32,362 bases of DNA from an uncultured Prevotella sp. (lineage in GTDB: Bacteria > Bacteroidota > Bacteroidia > Bacteroidales > Bacteroidaceae). A program made the translations under genes and the position numbers. The stretch spans positions 1-32,362 of the forward strand of contig CAMJWJ010000017.1 of NCBI GenBank assembly GCA_946409435.1, written 5' to 3'. A model generated the notes under the pieces. It saw nothing but the letters and a program-made list of their open reading frames with translations. It was not told the DNA's origin and made no database searches. Shown here piece by piece: positions 7,961 to 16,518 of this stretch. Every line of letters begins with the position of its first letter. Within the stretch, counting starts at the first letter, position 1.

Positions 7961-9301
7961 CTATCGGTGGTCGTAGGCATCAATCATTTTCAGATAGTGC
8001 TCGCGGAAGTCACACCAATGATAGTAGGGGGCTATGTCTGTCGGAATGGGCAGCGTAGCCTCTTCTTCGTTGAGCAACACCTTGAATACGACATCGTCGT
8101 CGTCAGGGCCGCTGCGGTAGAACACCAACTGGATGTTGGCAGCCATGGGAAACACCATACTTGCCCACCAGCCATGAGACTCCAGCTGGCTAAGGTCGTC
8201 GGTCTTGAAGTCGTAGCCGTTGATGCCTAACAGACAGGCCAGCGGAAGCACCACCGTCTCATGGCCGAAGCGCAAGTTGGCACCGTGACGGTTGGAACGG
8301 ATAGCGGCATCGGCCTCCTCGATGATCTTACGCAGCAGGAAACGTTGCGTATAAGGCTGGTGCCCGCCATTCAGCGCGAAGAAACCATGCATCATGTACC
8401 ACCAGGCATTCTCGTTCAGCCAGAAGCGATAGATCTCCTCGTTGGTGAAGAGGTTCAGGAGGAACTCCTTGTCGACACCCATATGGGTGTTCTGCTGGAT
8501 GAGCGACACCATCACCAGATAGTAGTTCAGCCATTTCTCAGTGACCACCGACCGCAAGGAGTCGGGGTTGACGAACAGCAGACTCATCAGACGGGGATTG
8601 GACCAACGGTATGAGGCATACTCATCGTAGGCATCATTGGCGCGCTTGCTCTTCATGCTGTCGCGCAATTCAAGGTCCTGATGGTTCAGATAGACAAAGT
8701 CACGCTTCGAGGCGTTCATCGTCACCTGCAGCCGAGGATTCAGGCGTACCAGTTGCTGAACGGCAGCACCCATCGACACGACACAACGGTTGACGGGGGT
8801 ACTGCGGGCATCGATAAAGGCATCGCCCTCGAAGACTTCGGGGAAGTTCTTCACCATGCGGGCAGCTATGCGCGAATGTTGACGCTTGCCCAACCCCGTC
8901 AGGTCACCCCAGCGTCCCTCACAGTCTTCTATGATGTCTTTCAGGTCGTTCAGCACCCTGCGGCCGATGGGTGTCAGCGCATGCAGGCTGTCGGCCTTGC
9001 GCATCATATTATAAGGTATGTCGTAGCCCTTGCGACTGTTCAGATAGCGCGAACCGTGACGACCATAGTGTGAGATGTAGAAGGGTTTCTTGCCGGCTGG
9101 GGCAGGTGTCAGCTTACGGGAGACGCTGTCGGGATACAGGCTATAGTTGCCGGCCGCCAGGTTACGGTCGTGGCCGATAACGTAGAATGCACGCTGGGCA
9201 CCGGCAACCAGCGGAGCAACTGACAGCAGGGCACAAAGCACCAGCCGCAGCGGCCATGCTGCGGAATAGTCGTGTGAGAGATGTCGTCGGCTACTCCACA
9301 T
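7961..9301 (-). CDS. Histidine acid phosphatase, MINPP/phytase-like, secreted
   Basis: A 446-residue branch-2 histidine phosphatase, probably a periplasmic or surface phytase/inositol-polyphosphate phosphatase. Start MWSSRRHLSHDYS at 9301 overlaps the stop of the upstream paralogue (9293-9291) by 11 bases, indicating translational coupling; the signal peptide follows (LRLVLCALLSVAPLVAGAQ). The catalytic motif HYGRHGSRY lies near residues 78-86 and the second motif RFGHETVVLPL near 343-353 supplies the His and acidic proton donor, equivalent to the HD or HAE motif of other members. Both motifs are intact here, so this copy should be active. The substrate (phytate or other phosphomonoesters) is inferred from the family. 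Confidence 0.85.
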   Translation of the reverse strand: MWSSRRHLSHDYSAAWPLRLVLCALLSVAPLVAGAQRAFYVIGHDRNLAAGNYSLYPDSVSRKLTPAPAGKKPFYISHYGRHGSRYLNSRKGYDIPYNMMRKADSLHALTPIGRRVLNDLKDIIEDCEGRWGDLTGLGKRQHSRIAARMVKNFPEVFEGDAFIDARSTPVNRCVVSMGAAVQQLVRLNPRLQVTMNASKRDFVYLNHQDLELRDSMKSKRANDAYDEYASYRWSNPRLMSLLFVNPDSLRSVVTEKWLNYYLVMVSLIQQNTHMGVDKEFLLNLFTNEEIYRFWLNENAWWYMMHGFFALNGGHQPYTQRFLLRKIIEEADAAIRSNRHGANLRFGHETVVLPLACLLGINGYDFKTDDLSQLESHGWWASMVFPMAANIQLVFYRSGPDDDDVVFKVLLNEEEATLPIPTDIAPYYHWCDFREHYLKMIDAYDHR

Positions 9302-10586
9302 AGGCATCCAGTTTATTGAGACAATACTTGCGGAAGTCACTCCAACGGTAATAAGCCCCCTGTATGACAGGTAGTGGCAGGGTGGCTTCCTCTTCGTTCA
9401 ACAGCACCTTGAACAGCACATCAGGGTCATGGGCATAACGGCGGTAGAACACCAGCTGAAGGTTGGCACCCATCGGCGAGATACGGCTGGCCGACCAGGC
9501 ATGCCGCTCCAGCGACGCCAAATCGCCGGTAGCCAAGCCAAAGCCGTTCACGTCGAGCAGACAGGCCAGCGGCAAGACGCACGTCTCATAGCCAAAGCGC
9601 AGACTAAGGGATGGATGATTCAGGAACAGGCAACTATCTGCATCGTGGACGATGCGGCGCAGCAGGTTGCGCTGTGTATAAGGCATCACACCGCCGCTGA
9701 CGGGGGAGTTGCCATACGAGACATACCAGCGGGCATTATCCTTCTTCCAATGACGGTACGCCTCGTCGTCCGTATAGATGTCTGACAGGGTCAGACTGTC
9801 GCACAGCGGCGTATTCTGCACACTGGCAGCCACCTTGAACAGGGCGTCGTCAAGTTCTGCGGCATTGACATGCTGGCGGACATAGTCCATATCACGGAAC
9901 AGCGACCGCATCAGCCTGTCGGGATTTTCCTGACTGTGCATGAAAGACACCAGCCGTTCGTCGGCAACAGCCGCCTTCCGAATGTCGTCGAGGTGACGGT
10001 CTTGCTGGTCTATGTGGCTTATGTCGCGGTTGGTGACATTATGGTGGATGGGAATCTTAGGGCGCATGACAGCCAGCTGCATCATGAAATACTCCATCGA
10101 GAGGATGCAGCGCATCGTCGGGGTGCTGCGGGCGACGACATCGGTACCTTCGGCGAACACCTCGGGGAATCGCTCTACCATGCGGCGGGCAATGTCACGC
10201 TGCTGGCGAGAGCCAATGGGCGTCAGCTCGCCATAACGGTCTTTGGCATCGGCTGCGACACGCATCAAACGCTGGAGCACGTCTTGTCCAAGGGCTGTCA
10301 GCACACCAGCCTTGTCGGCACTGGCCAGCATCCGGCACGGTACTTCGCAGACCTCAGCGGGGTCGTAGTAACTGGAACCATGACGGCCATAATGTGTAAT
10401 ATAAAAAGGTGCGTAACCGTCAGGGGCAGGTGTCAGCGGCTTCTGAGGCTCGGGGTAGGCCATGTCACTATTAGCCGCAAAACGGATATCGCTACAAATA
10501 GCTTTATTGGCTGTTTGTGCAATAATATTGACAGTTTCGGCTATAAAAAAAGTCAATAGCAGTATTTTTACAAAGTATTTGCTCAT
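9291..10586 (-). CDS. Histidine acid phosphatase paralogue with altered catalytic motif
   Basis: A 431-residue paralogue of the next gene, first in the two-gene unit. Start MSKYFVKILLL at 10586 gives a signal peptide (ending near VNIIAQ); the longer frame to 10625 would overlap the promoter. The nucleophile motif HYGRHGSSY (about residues 63-71) is kept, but the second motif is RFGYETCVLPL: the histidine that precedes the acidic proton donor is tyrosine (TAT instead of CAT in the paralogue), while the Glu is retained. Family members normally have His-Asp or His-Ala-Glu here, so activity or specificity may be changed. Other aligned blocks (PYTQRxLLRxI, LQLVFYR, VLFKVLLNEEEATLP) are shared by both copies. 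Transcribed from a promoter that overlaps the divergent plus-strand promoter. Confidence 0.85.
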   Translation of the reverse strand: MSKYFVKILLLTFFIAETVNIIAQTANKAICSDIRFAANSDMAYPEPQKPLTPAPDGYAPFYITHYGRHGSSYYDPAEVCEVPCRMLASADKAGVLTALGQDVLQRLMRVAADAKDRYGELTPIGSRQQRDIARRMVERFPEVFAEGTDVVARSTPTMRCILSMEYFMMQLAVMRPKIPIHHNVTNRDISHIDQQDRHLDDIRKAAVADERLVSFMHSQENPDRLMRSLFRDMDYVRQHVNAAELDDALFKVAASVQNTPLCDSLTLSDIYTDDEAYRHWKKDNARWYVSYGNSPVSGGVMPYTQRNLLRRIVHDADSCLFLNHPSLSLRFGYETCVLPLACLLDVNGFGLATGDLASLERHAWSASRISPMGANLQLVFYRRYAHDPDVLFKVLLNEEEATLPLPVIQGAYYRWSDFRKYCLNKLDAYVE

Positions 10587-10590
10587 TTGC

Positions 10591-10626
10591 GTTGCAAAAT
10601 TAAGAAAAAAGTTGTAAATTTGCAAA
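10591..10626. promoter_or_regulatory. Overlapping divergent promoters in one 36-bp dyad
   Basis: Plus strand: GTTG 10591-10594, 20 bp, TAAATTTG 10615-10622. Minus strand: TTTG 10626-10623, 20 bp, TAATTTTG 10602-10595. The -33 element of each promoter overlaps the -7 element of the other. The arms TTGCAAAATTA (592-602) and TAAATTTGCAA (615-625) are inverted copies with one mismatch. Start codons at 10586 (minus) and 10633 (plus) leave leaders of only a few bases. Confidence 0.7.
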
Positions 10627-10632
10627 ATAATA

Positions 10633-11298
10633 ATGCAAAAATCATTCCGTATGGCAAAGATTCAGAATTGGCAAGATGATTACTGGCTGCTGCTGATGCA
10701 GATTTATCTGCGTCGGCCAGTGGGCTTAAAGCCCCTGTACAGCAAGGTAATGGTGGAGTTGAGCTTGGAACTGCACATCACCCCAGAGGCACTGAATAGA
10801 CAGATGCGACGCATCGACACGCTGGACACTCCACGCATCGAGCGCATCTGGCGGGAATACAGCCGCAACCCCAAACGGCTGAGCCGCGCCGTACAGCTGC
10901 TGCGCTCAATGATGGGATTCAACAGCAGTGGCGATTTCTACGAGGGTGTCGAAGTGGAGGAGACCTTCGAGCGTGACTTCCGGCCGATCGAGGCCGACGA
11001 GCGCCTGATGCCCATCAGCCTGGTACTCATTCTGAACCTCTATTTCCTGCTGACGCCCAACACCATGGTGGAAGAGACTCCCGAGGTGCAGGAACTGGCT
11101 CGGCTGATGAAGGTGCCCACCTCACTGATTGTCGAGGTGCTGGACATCTTCCAGCATTGCGACCCTTACCTGAATCGTCAAGACGTCATCATCAGCCAGT
11201 TGCTGATGCCTTGCCAGCAGGTGTGGCAGCGGTATGGCAACGGCGACACTCAGCTACTGGCCAACTATGCCTCGCAACTGGAAGAATATTTCAAGTAA
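10633..11298 (+). CDS. Conserved protein of unknown function upstream of rpoN
   Basis: A 221-residue cytoplasmic protein without signal peptide or membrane segment; predicted mostly helical. I do not recognise a characterised domain. Notable parts are an aromatic N-terminus (IQNWQDDYWLLLMQIYLRRP), a basic arginine-rich helix region at about 60-95 (RQMRRIDTLDTPRIERIWRE) that could contact nucleic acid, and an acidic middle. The start may be 10633 or MAKIQN at 10651; the promoter (TAAATTTG at 10615-10622) would leave about 4 or 22 bases of leader. It is followed by the duplicated promoter module of rpoN, so it is probably its own transcription unit. The other strand starts the phosphatase pair from the same 36 bp. 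Confidence 0.7.
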   Translation: MQKSFRMAKIQNWQDDYWLLLMQIYLRRPVGLKPLYSKVMVELSLELHITPEALNRQMRRIDTLDTPRIERIWREYSRNPKRLSRAVQLLRSMMGFNSSGDFYEGVEVEETFERDFRPIEADERLMPISLVLILNLYFLLTPNTMVEETPEVQELARLMKVPTSLIVEVLDIFQHCDPYLNRQDVIISQLLMPCQQVWQRYGNGDTQLLANYASQLEEYFK

Positions 11299-11430
11299 CG
11301 AAAGAAAAAACTTTTTTTCTTTCCGTTTCTCTCACTTATTTAGTAACCTTGGCTTCGCCGAACTTACTTTTCGTTCGGAAACGAAAGAAAAAACTTTTTT
11401 TCTTTCCGTTTCTCTCACTTATTTAGTAAC
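11297..11430 (+). repeat. 51-bp perfect direct repeat forming a duplicated rpoN promoter module
   Basis: Positions 11297-11347 and 11380-11430 are identical over 51 bp, offset by 83 bp. Each copy contains a long dyad (GAAAGAAAAAA-C-TTTTTTTCTTTC) and ends in CTTATTTAGTAAC. The second continues into an intact -7 box (TAACTTTG); the first gives TAACCTTG, one mismatch. The spacer holds small hairpins (GGCTTCGCC; CGAAC...GTTCG). The first copy begins directly at the stop codon of the upstream gene, and its A/T dyad could also act as a terminator for it. Confidence 0.9.
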
Positions 11431-11434
11431 TTTG
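11403..11434 (+). promoter_or_regulatory. rpoN promoter
   Basis: TTTC at 11403-11406 (right edge of the dyad), 20 bp, then TAACTTTG at 11427-11434, which matches TAnnTTTG. Predicted start of transcription is near 11440, about 20 bases ahead of the rpoN start codon. Confidence 0.6.
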
Positions 11435-11448
11435 CACCCGCAAAACGT

Positions 11449-11463
11449 ATGACCATCCCATGA
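11449..11463 (+). other. Four-codon upstream ORF overlapping the rpoN start
   Basis: ATG ACC ATC CCA TGA encodes MTIP in another frame, and its stop codon overlaps the rpoN start (ATGA). Such an arrangement can couple or limit initiation at the second start. It may also be chance. Confidence 0.35.
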
Positions 11464-12971
11464 CGCGGCAGGAACAGATACAAGAACAGCGGCTGGTGCA
11501 ACAACAGAAGCAGACACTGACCGTCACCCAGCAACAACTGTTGCAGGCACAGCTCACCGAGCTGCCTATCACACAGCTGCTCGAACGGGTCAATGCCGAG
11601 ATGGACGACAACCCCGCCCTTGAAGTGTCTGCCGACGAGCATACGGAATACCCCGAATTTTCTGACAACACGGACAGTCAAGACAACCTGGACAGTCCTG
11701 ACACCCACGACACCTTCGAGCAAGAGGAGCGCCAGTCGGCACTGGACTCTGCCTTGCAGTCGATAGGCCGTGACGACGAGGAACTGCCGGTATATCATGG
11801 CGGCATGTCTAACCAGGAGGAGCGCGAGGAGATGGTGTACGGACAGACGGAGACATTCTACGACCAGCTGAGAGAGCAGATGGGCATGACCGAACTGACC
11901 GAGCGGCAACAGGCCATCATGGAATACCTGATAGGCTCGCTCGACGACGACGGCCTGCTACGCAAGCCCATACATGCCATAGCCGACGAACTGGCTATCT
12001 ATCATGCCATCGATGCCGCGGAACAAGAGATAGAACAGGTGCTGCACATGCTGCAGGACTTCGACCCCGCCGGCGTCGGTGCACGCTCGCTACAGGAGTG
12101 CCTGCTGCTGCAGATAGCCCGCCGCGAGCCGTCACGGCTGCGCGACCTGATGCAGAAGACGGTAGAAGAGCACTTCACACTCTTCACCAGGAAGCACTGG
12201 AAGAAACTGGCCCACATACTACAGCTGACCGACCTGCAGGCCGACGCACTGATACACGAGCTGCGCAAGCTGAATCCCAAGCCAGGCACCTCGATGGGCG
12301 AGGTGGTGGGGCGGTCGGTACAGCAGATCACCCCCGACTTCATTGTCGACACACACGACGACGGCACGGTGACGTTCACGCTGAACATGGCCGACATGCC
12401 CGAGCTCCATGTGTCGCAGTCGTTTACCGACACGCTGCTGGAATACCAGAACAACAAGGACAACATGAGCCGCCAGATGAAGGAGGACTTGCTCTATACG
12501 AAGAATAAGGTCGATGCCGCCCAAAGCTTCATCGAGGCCATCCGCGTACGGCGTAAGACGCTGACCGACACCATGCGTGCCATCATCAGCTGGCAGCACC
12601 GCTTCTTTGAAGAGGGCGACGAGGCGCTGCTGCGCCCGATGATCCTCAAGGACATCGCTGCCCGCACGGGGCTGGATGTCAGCACGGTGTCGCGTGTATC
12701 AAACTCTAAGTACGCCCAGACTCGCTGGGGGACATTTCCCCTGCGCTACTTCTTCAGCGACAGCTATAAGACGGCCGACGGCGAGGAGCTGTCGACACGT
12801 GAAATCAAGGTCGCGTTGCGTGAAATCATTAACAACGAAGACAAGCAGAAGCCGCTCAGCGACGATGCCATCGCGGAGATGCTGGCGGCTCGCGGCTACC
12901 CTATTGCCCGCCGCACGGTGTCGAAATACCGCGAGCTAATGGGCATCCCCGTGGCCCGGCTGCGCAGTTAG
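11460..12971 (+). CDS. rpoN: RNA polymerase sigma-54 factor RpoN
   Basis: A 503-residue sigma-54 factor, which directs RNA polymerase to -24/-12 promoters and requires ATP-driven enhancer-binding activators. Region I is the glutamine-rich N-terminus (QKQTLTVTQQQLLQAQLTEL) that interacts with activators; an acidic region II follows (about 50-125); the core-binding region spans about 130-300; a helix-turn-helix region lies near 385-430 (DIAARTGLDVSTVSRVSNSK); and the RpoN box ARRTVSKYRE lies near residues 483-492 and recognises the -24 element. Length is normal. The C-terminus runs to GIPVARLRS. The following genes (membrane protein, purE, ispG) keep a conserved Bacteroidales order, although the 75-base gap after rpoN leaves room for separate transcription. 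Confidence 0.97.
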   Translation: MTRQEQIQEQRLVQQQKQTLTVTQQQLLQAQLTELPITQLLERVNAEMDDNPALEVSADEHTEYPEFSDNTDSQDNLDSPDTHDTFEQEERQSALDSALQSIGRDDEELPVYHGGMSNQEEREEMVYGQTETFYDQLREQMGMTELTERQQAIMEYLIGSLDDDGLLRKPIHAIADELAIYHAIDAAEQEIEQVLHMLQDFDPAGVGARSLQECLLLQIARREPSRLRDLMQKTVEEHFTLFTRKHWKKLAHILQLTDLQADALIHELRKLNPKPGTSMGEVVGRSVQQITPDFIVDTHDDGTVTFTLNMADMPELHVSQSFTDTLLEYQNNKDNMSRQMKEDLLYTKNKVDAAQSFIEAIRVRRKTLTDTMRAIISWQHRFFEEGDEALLRPMILKDIAARTGLDVSTVSRVSNSKYAQTRWGTFPLRYFFSDSYKTADGEELSTREIKVALREIINNEDKQKPLSDDAIAEMLAARGYPIARRTVSKYRELMGIPVARLRS

Positions 12972-13046
12972 CATCCTGTCACGCCCGATTCGTCAGGCTG
13001 TTTGGCCAACCTGTCGGTTATACCGTCTGAATTGATATATATAGAA

Positions 13047-13667
13047 ATGAGAAGAGAAAAGCAGCTTATCCTTACCGCCCGCATCATCAGCATGCTGTTT
13101 ACGCCTTTCTACCTGCCAATGGTAGGACTGGCGGCGCTCTTCTCGTTCAGCTACCTGAACATCTTCCCCTGGTCCTACAAGATCGAGGTGCTCATCATGG
13201 CCTACCTGTTCACCATCCTGCTGCCCACGGTGATGATCCACATCTACCGCCGCTATCAGGGCTGGAACCTCATAGAACTGGGACACCGCGAGCGCCGCAT
13301 GATACCTTATATCATCAGTATCCTGTGCTACTTCACCTGCATCTACCTGATGGAGCACCTACACATGCCCCACTTCATGGGCAGCATTGTCGTGGCGGCA
13401 CTAATGGTGCAAATCGTATGCGCACTGATCAACGTATGGTGGAAGATCTCTACCCACACGGCAGCCATAGGCGGCATGGGCGGTGCGCTGTTTGCCTTTG
13501 CCGAGTACCTGAACTTCAACCCCGTGTGGTGGCTCTGCATCGTATTCCTCGTGGCCGGCATCGTAGGCACCTGTCGCATGATACTACGCCAGCACTCCCT
13601 GCCCCAGGTCGTCGCCGGCTTCTGGGTGGGTTTCTTCTGTGCTGCACTGGCGATATTGTTTTTGTAG
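13047..13667 (+). CDS. PAP2-like integral membrane protein
   Basis: A 206-residue protein with about six hydrophobic segments. The C-terminal half carries reduced PAP2 (phosphatidic acid phosphatase / lipid phosphatase) signatures: KISTHTAAIGG (with S-x-H) and RxxLRQHSLPQVVAGFWVG (with Arg and His spaced as in motif 3). The usual first motif (K-x6-RP) is not evident, so catalytic activity is uncertain. Start MRREKQ at 13047 is preferred because the earlier ATG at 13002 adds a polar stretch unlike a membrane-protein start. It lies between rpoN and purE and 57 bases before purE. Confidence 0.75.
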   Translation: MRREKQLILTARIISMLFTPFYLPMVGLAALFSFSYLNIFPWSYKIEVLIMAYLFTILLPTVMIHIYRRYQGWNLIELGHRERRMIPYIISILCYFTCIYLMEHLHMPHFMGSIVVAALMVQIVCALINVWWKISTHTAAIGGMGGALFAFAEYLNFNPVWWLCIVFLVAGIVGTCRMILRQHSLPQVVAGFWVGFFCAALAILFL

Positions 13668-13724
13668 AGACGGGATGGCGTGATAACGTGATTACGAAAT
13701 AACGAAAAACAAAACAAAGAAATA

Positions 13725-14223
13725 ATGAAAGAAACTATGAAACCCCTCGTAAGCATCATTATGGGCAGCACATCGGACCTGCCCGTCATGGAGAAAGCCT
13801 GCAAACAGCTTGACGAGCTGCAGATTCCCTTTGAGGTTAACGCCCTCTCGGCGCACCGCACACCGGAGGCCGTCGAGACCTTCGCCCGTGAGGCTAAGGG
13901 ACGCGGCGTCAAGGTCATCATAGCTGCTGCCGGCATGGCAGCGGCACTGCCCGGCGTCATTGCCGCCAGCACTACCCTGCCCGTCATCGGCGTACCTATC
14001 AAGGGTATGCTCGACGGGCTGGATGCCCTGCTGAGCATTGTCCAGATGCCCCCGGGTATCCCCGTGGCCACCGTCAGTGTCAACGGTGCACAGAATGCCG
14101 CCATCCTGGCCGTCGAGATGCTGGCCCTGGGCGACGACTCCATCGCCAGCCGTCTCAGCGACTTCAAGCAGGGACTGAAGGCAAAGATTGAAAAGGCAAA
14201 CAAGGATTTAGCTGTAGTGAGAT

Positions 14224-14243
<20 letters not shown>
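13725..14243 (+). CDS. purE: N5-carboxyaminoimidazole ribonucleotide mutase PurE
   Basis: A 172-residue class I PurE, converting N5-CAIR to 4-carboxy-AIR in purine biosynthesis. Signature motifs are present: GSTSDLPVM (about 14-22), SAHRTPEAV (about 43-51), AAAGMAAALPGV and VIGVPIKG, which form the nucleotide-binding active site. Length and motifs are normal. The start may be 13725 (MKETMKP) or 13737 (MKPLVS). The 3' end overlaps ispG by 20 bases, so the two genes are translationally linked; purK is not in the window. Confidence 0.96.
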
Positions 14244-15714
<1,471 letters not shown>

Positions 15715-15715
15715 T

Positions 15716-15746
15716 TTTGTCAAGTCAAAAAATAGTAGTACCTTTG
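15716..15746 (+). promoter_or_regulatory. Promoter upstream of the frameshifted secreted-protein gene
   Basis: TTTG at 15716-15719, a 19-bp spacer, and TACCTTTG at 15739-15746 form a textbook Bacteroidetes promoter starting two bases after the ispG stop codon. Predicted transcription start is near 15753, giving a leader of about 117 bases before the start at 15870. Confidence 0.7.
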
Positions 15747-15770
15747 CCGCGAAACAACAAGCTACGACTT

Positions 15771-15851
15771 ATGAACACGAAGAAATTCAAGCAGGTACCA
15801 TCCATCAAACAAACGACAAAACATAACTTTTATATTAACTCAATTTACTAA
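15771..15851 (+). CDS. Possible 26-residue leader ORF
   Basis: ATG at 15771 to TAA at 15849-15851 encodes a basic 26-residue peptide beginning MNTKKFKQVPSIKQ within the leader of the secreted-protein gene. It begins about 18 bases after the predicted transcription start. No conserved feature is recognised; it may be a leader peptide or chance. Confidence 0.3.
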   Translation: MNTKKFKQVPSIKQTTKHNFYINSIY

Positions 15852-15869
15852 TTAAAAAACTAACAAAAA

Positions 15870-16346
15870 ATGAAGAAAAAAACTACTCTTCTAAAATCCC
15901 TCTTCATCGCAGTAGCGATGGTGGCTGGGGTGAATGGTGCGTGGGCACAAACTGTCACTACCTATGACTTTGAAGATGGGAATGCTCTGTTTACCGAAGA
16001 TTCACGTATTACAGCAAGTGTCGTAGAGGGAACCCAGACCATCTACGATGATGATTTCACCCTTGATGGCAAGGCCGTAAGATTTACGGGAGCTAAAAAT
16101 GCACAAAACGGTTATAGTTTTGCCCATTATGATTTCTCTGCACTCTGCAATCAAGCTGCCAAAGTGAAGGTTGAGTTCGATTGTGTTCTTGGCAATGGTG
16201 CACGCAGCATTATCTCAGTAGGAGACGCTTCTGTACGTGGTAATACAGGAAACAGCTCTAAAACCACATATAGCAACAAAGGTGCTATCTTCCGTATAGG
16301 TACAGACAAGAATTACAGCTATATTAACGAAAAAAAATGTTGGTAA
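15870..16346 (+). CDS. N-terminal part of a secreted protein split by a frameshift
   Basis: This frame starts with a clear signal peptide (MKKKTTLLKSLFIAVAMVAG, cleavage near GAWAQ) followed by a beta-rich module of about 130 residues, then stops at 16344-16346 just after an A8 tract (16330-16337). If one A is removed, the reading passes without interruption from ...SYINEKN into VGNAGTVSQKWLKVTVEV and on to the stop at 18057, giving one secreted protein of about 728 residues. The module looks like the carbohydrate-binding-like beta-sandwich domains common in Prevotella secreted proteins; the precise family is not resolved. The break may be a real pseudogene mutation, a phase-variable tract, transcriptional slippage, or an assembly error. 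Confidence 0.75.
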   Translation: MKKKTTLLKSLFIAVAMVAGVNGAWAQTVTTYDFEDGNALFTEDSRITASVVEGTQTIYDDDFTLDGKAVRFTGAKNAQNGYSFAHYDFSALCNQAAKVKVEFDCVLGNGARSIISVGDASVRGNTGNSSKTTYSNKGAIFRIGTDKNYSYINEKKCW

Positions 16347-16518
16347 TGCCGGTACTGTTTCTCAGAAATGGCTGAAAGTAACCGTTGAGGTAGACGAGAC
16401 TGCAAAGACATACACTTATTCCGTTGTCAACAAGTCTACCAGTGAAGAACTCTACAAAAACGAAGGAGACGCCATAGCCTTCTACAATGGCGATGCCACC
16501 AATTGTACTCAGATTGAC

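Noticed and set aside
9301..9340. Longer start (MTSASIVSINW...) for the second phosphatase
   Set aside because: It would overlap the upstream gene by about 50 bases and put a polar stretch before the signal peptide; MWSSRR at 9301 gives a conventional signal peptide and a coupling overlap.
11300..11330. The rpoN upstream dyad purely as a terminator
   Set aside because: The A/T dyad could terminate the previous gene, but the second identical copy with a correctly placed -7 box shows that promoter function is the better explanation for the pair; a dual role remains possible.
16347..16518. Intergenic gap between two separate genes
   Set aside because: The +1 frame is open throughout this stretch and continues the same domain, so it is coding sequence broken by one base in the A8 tract.
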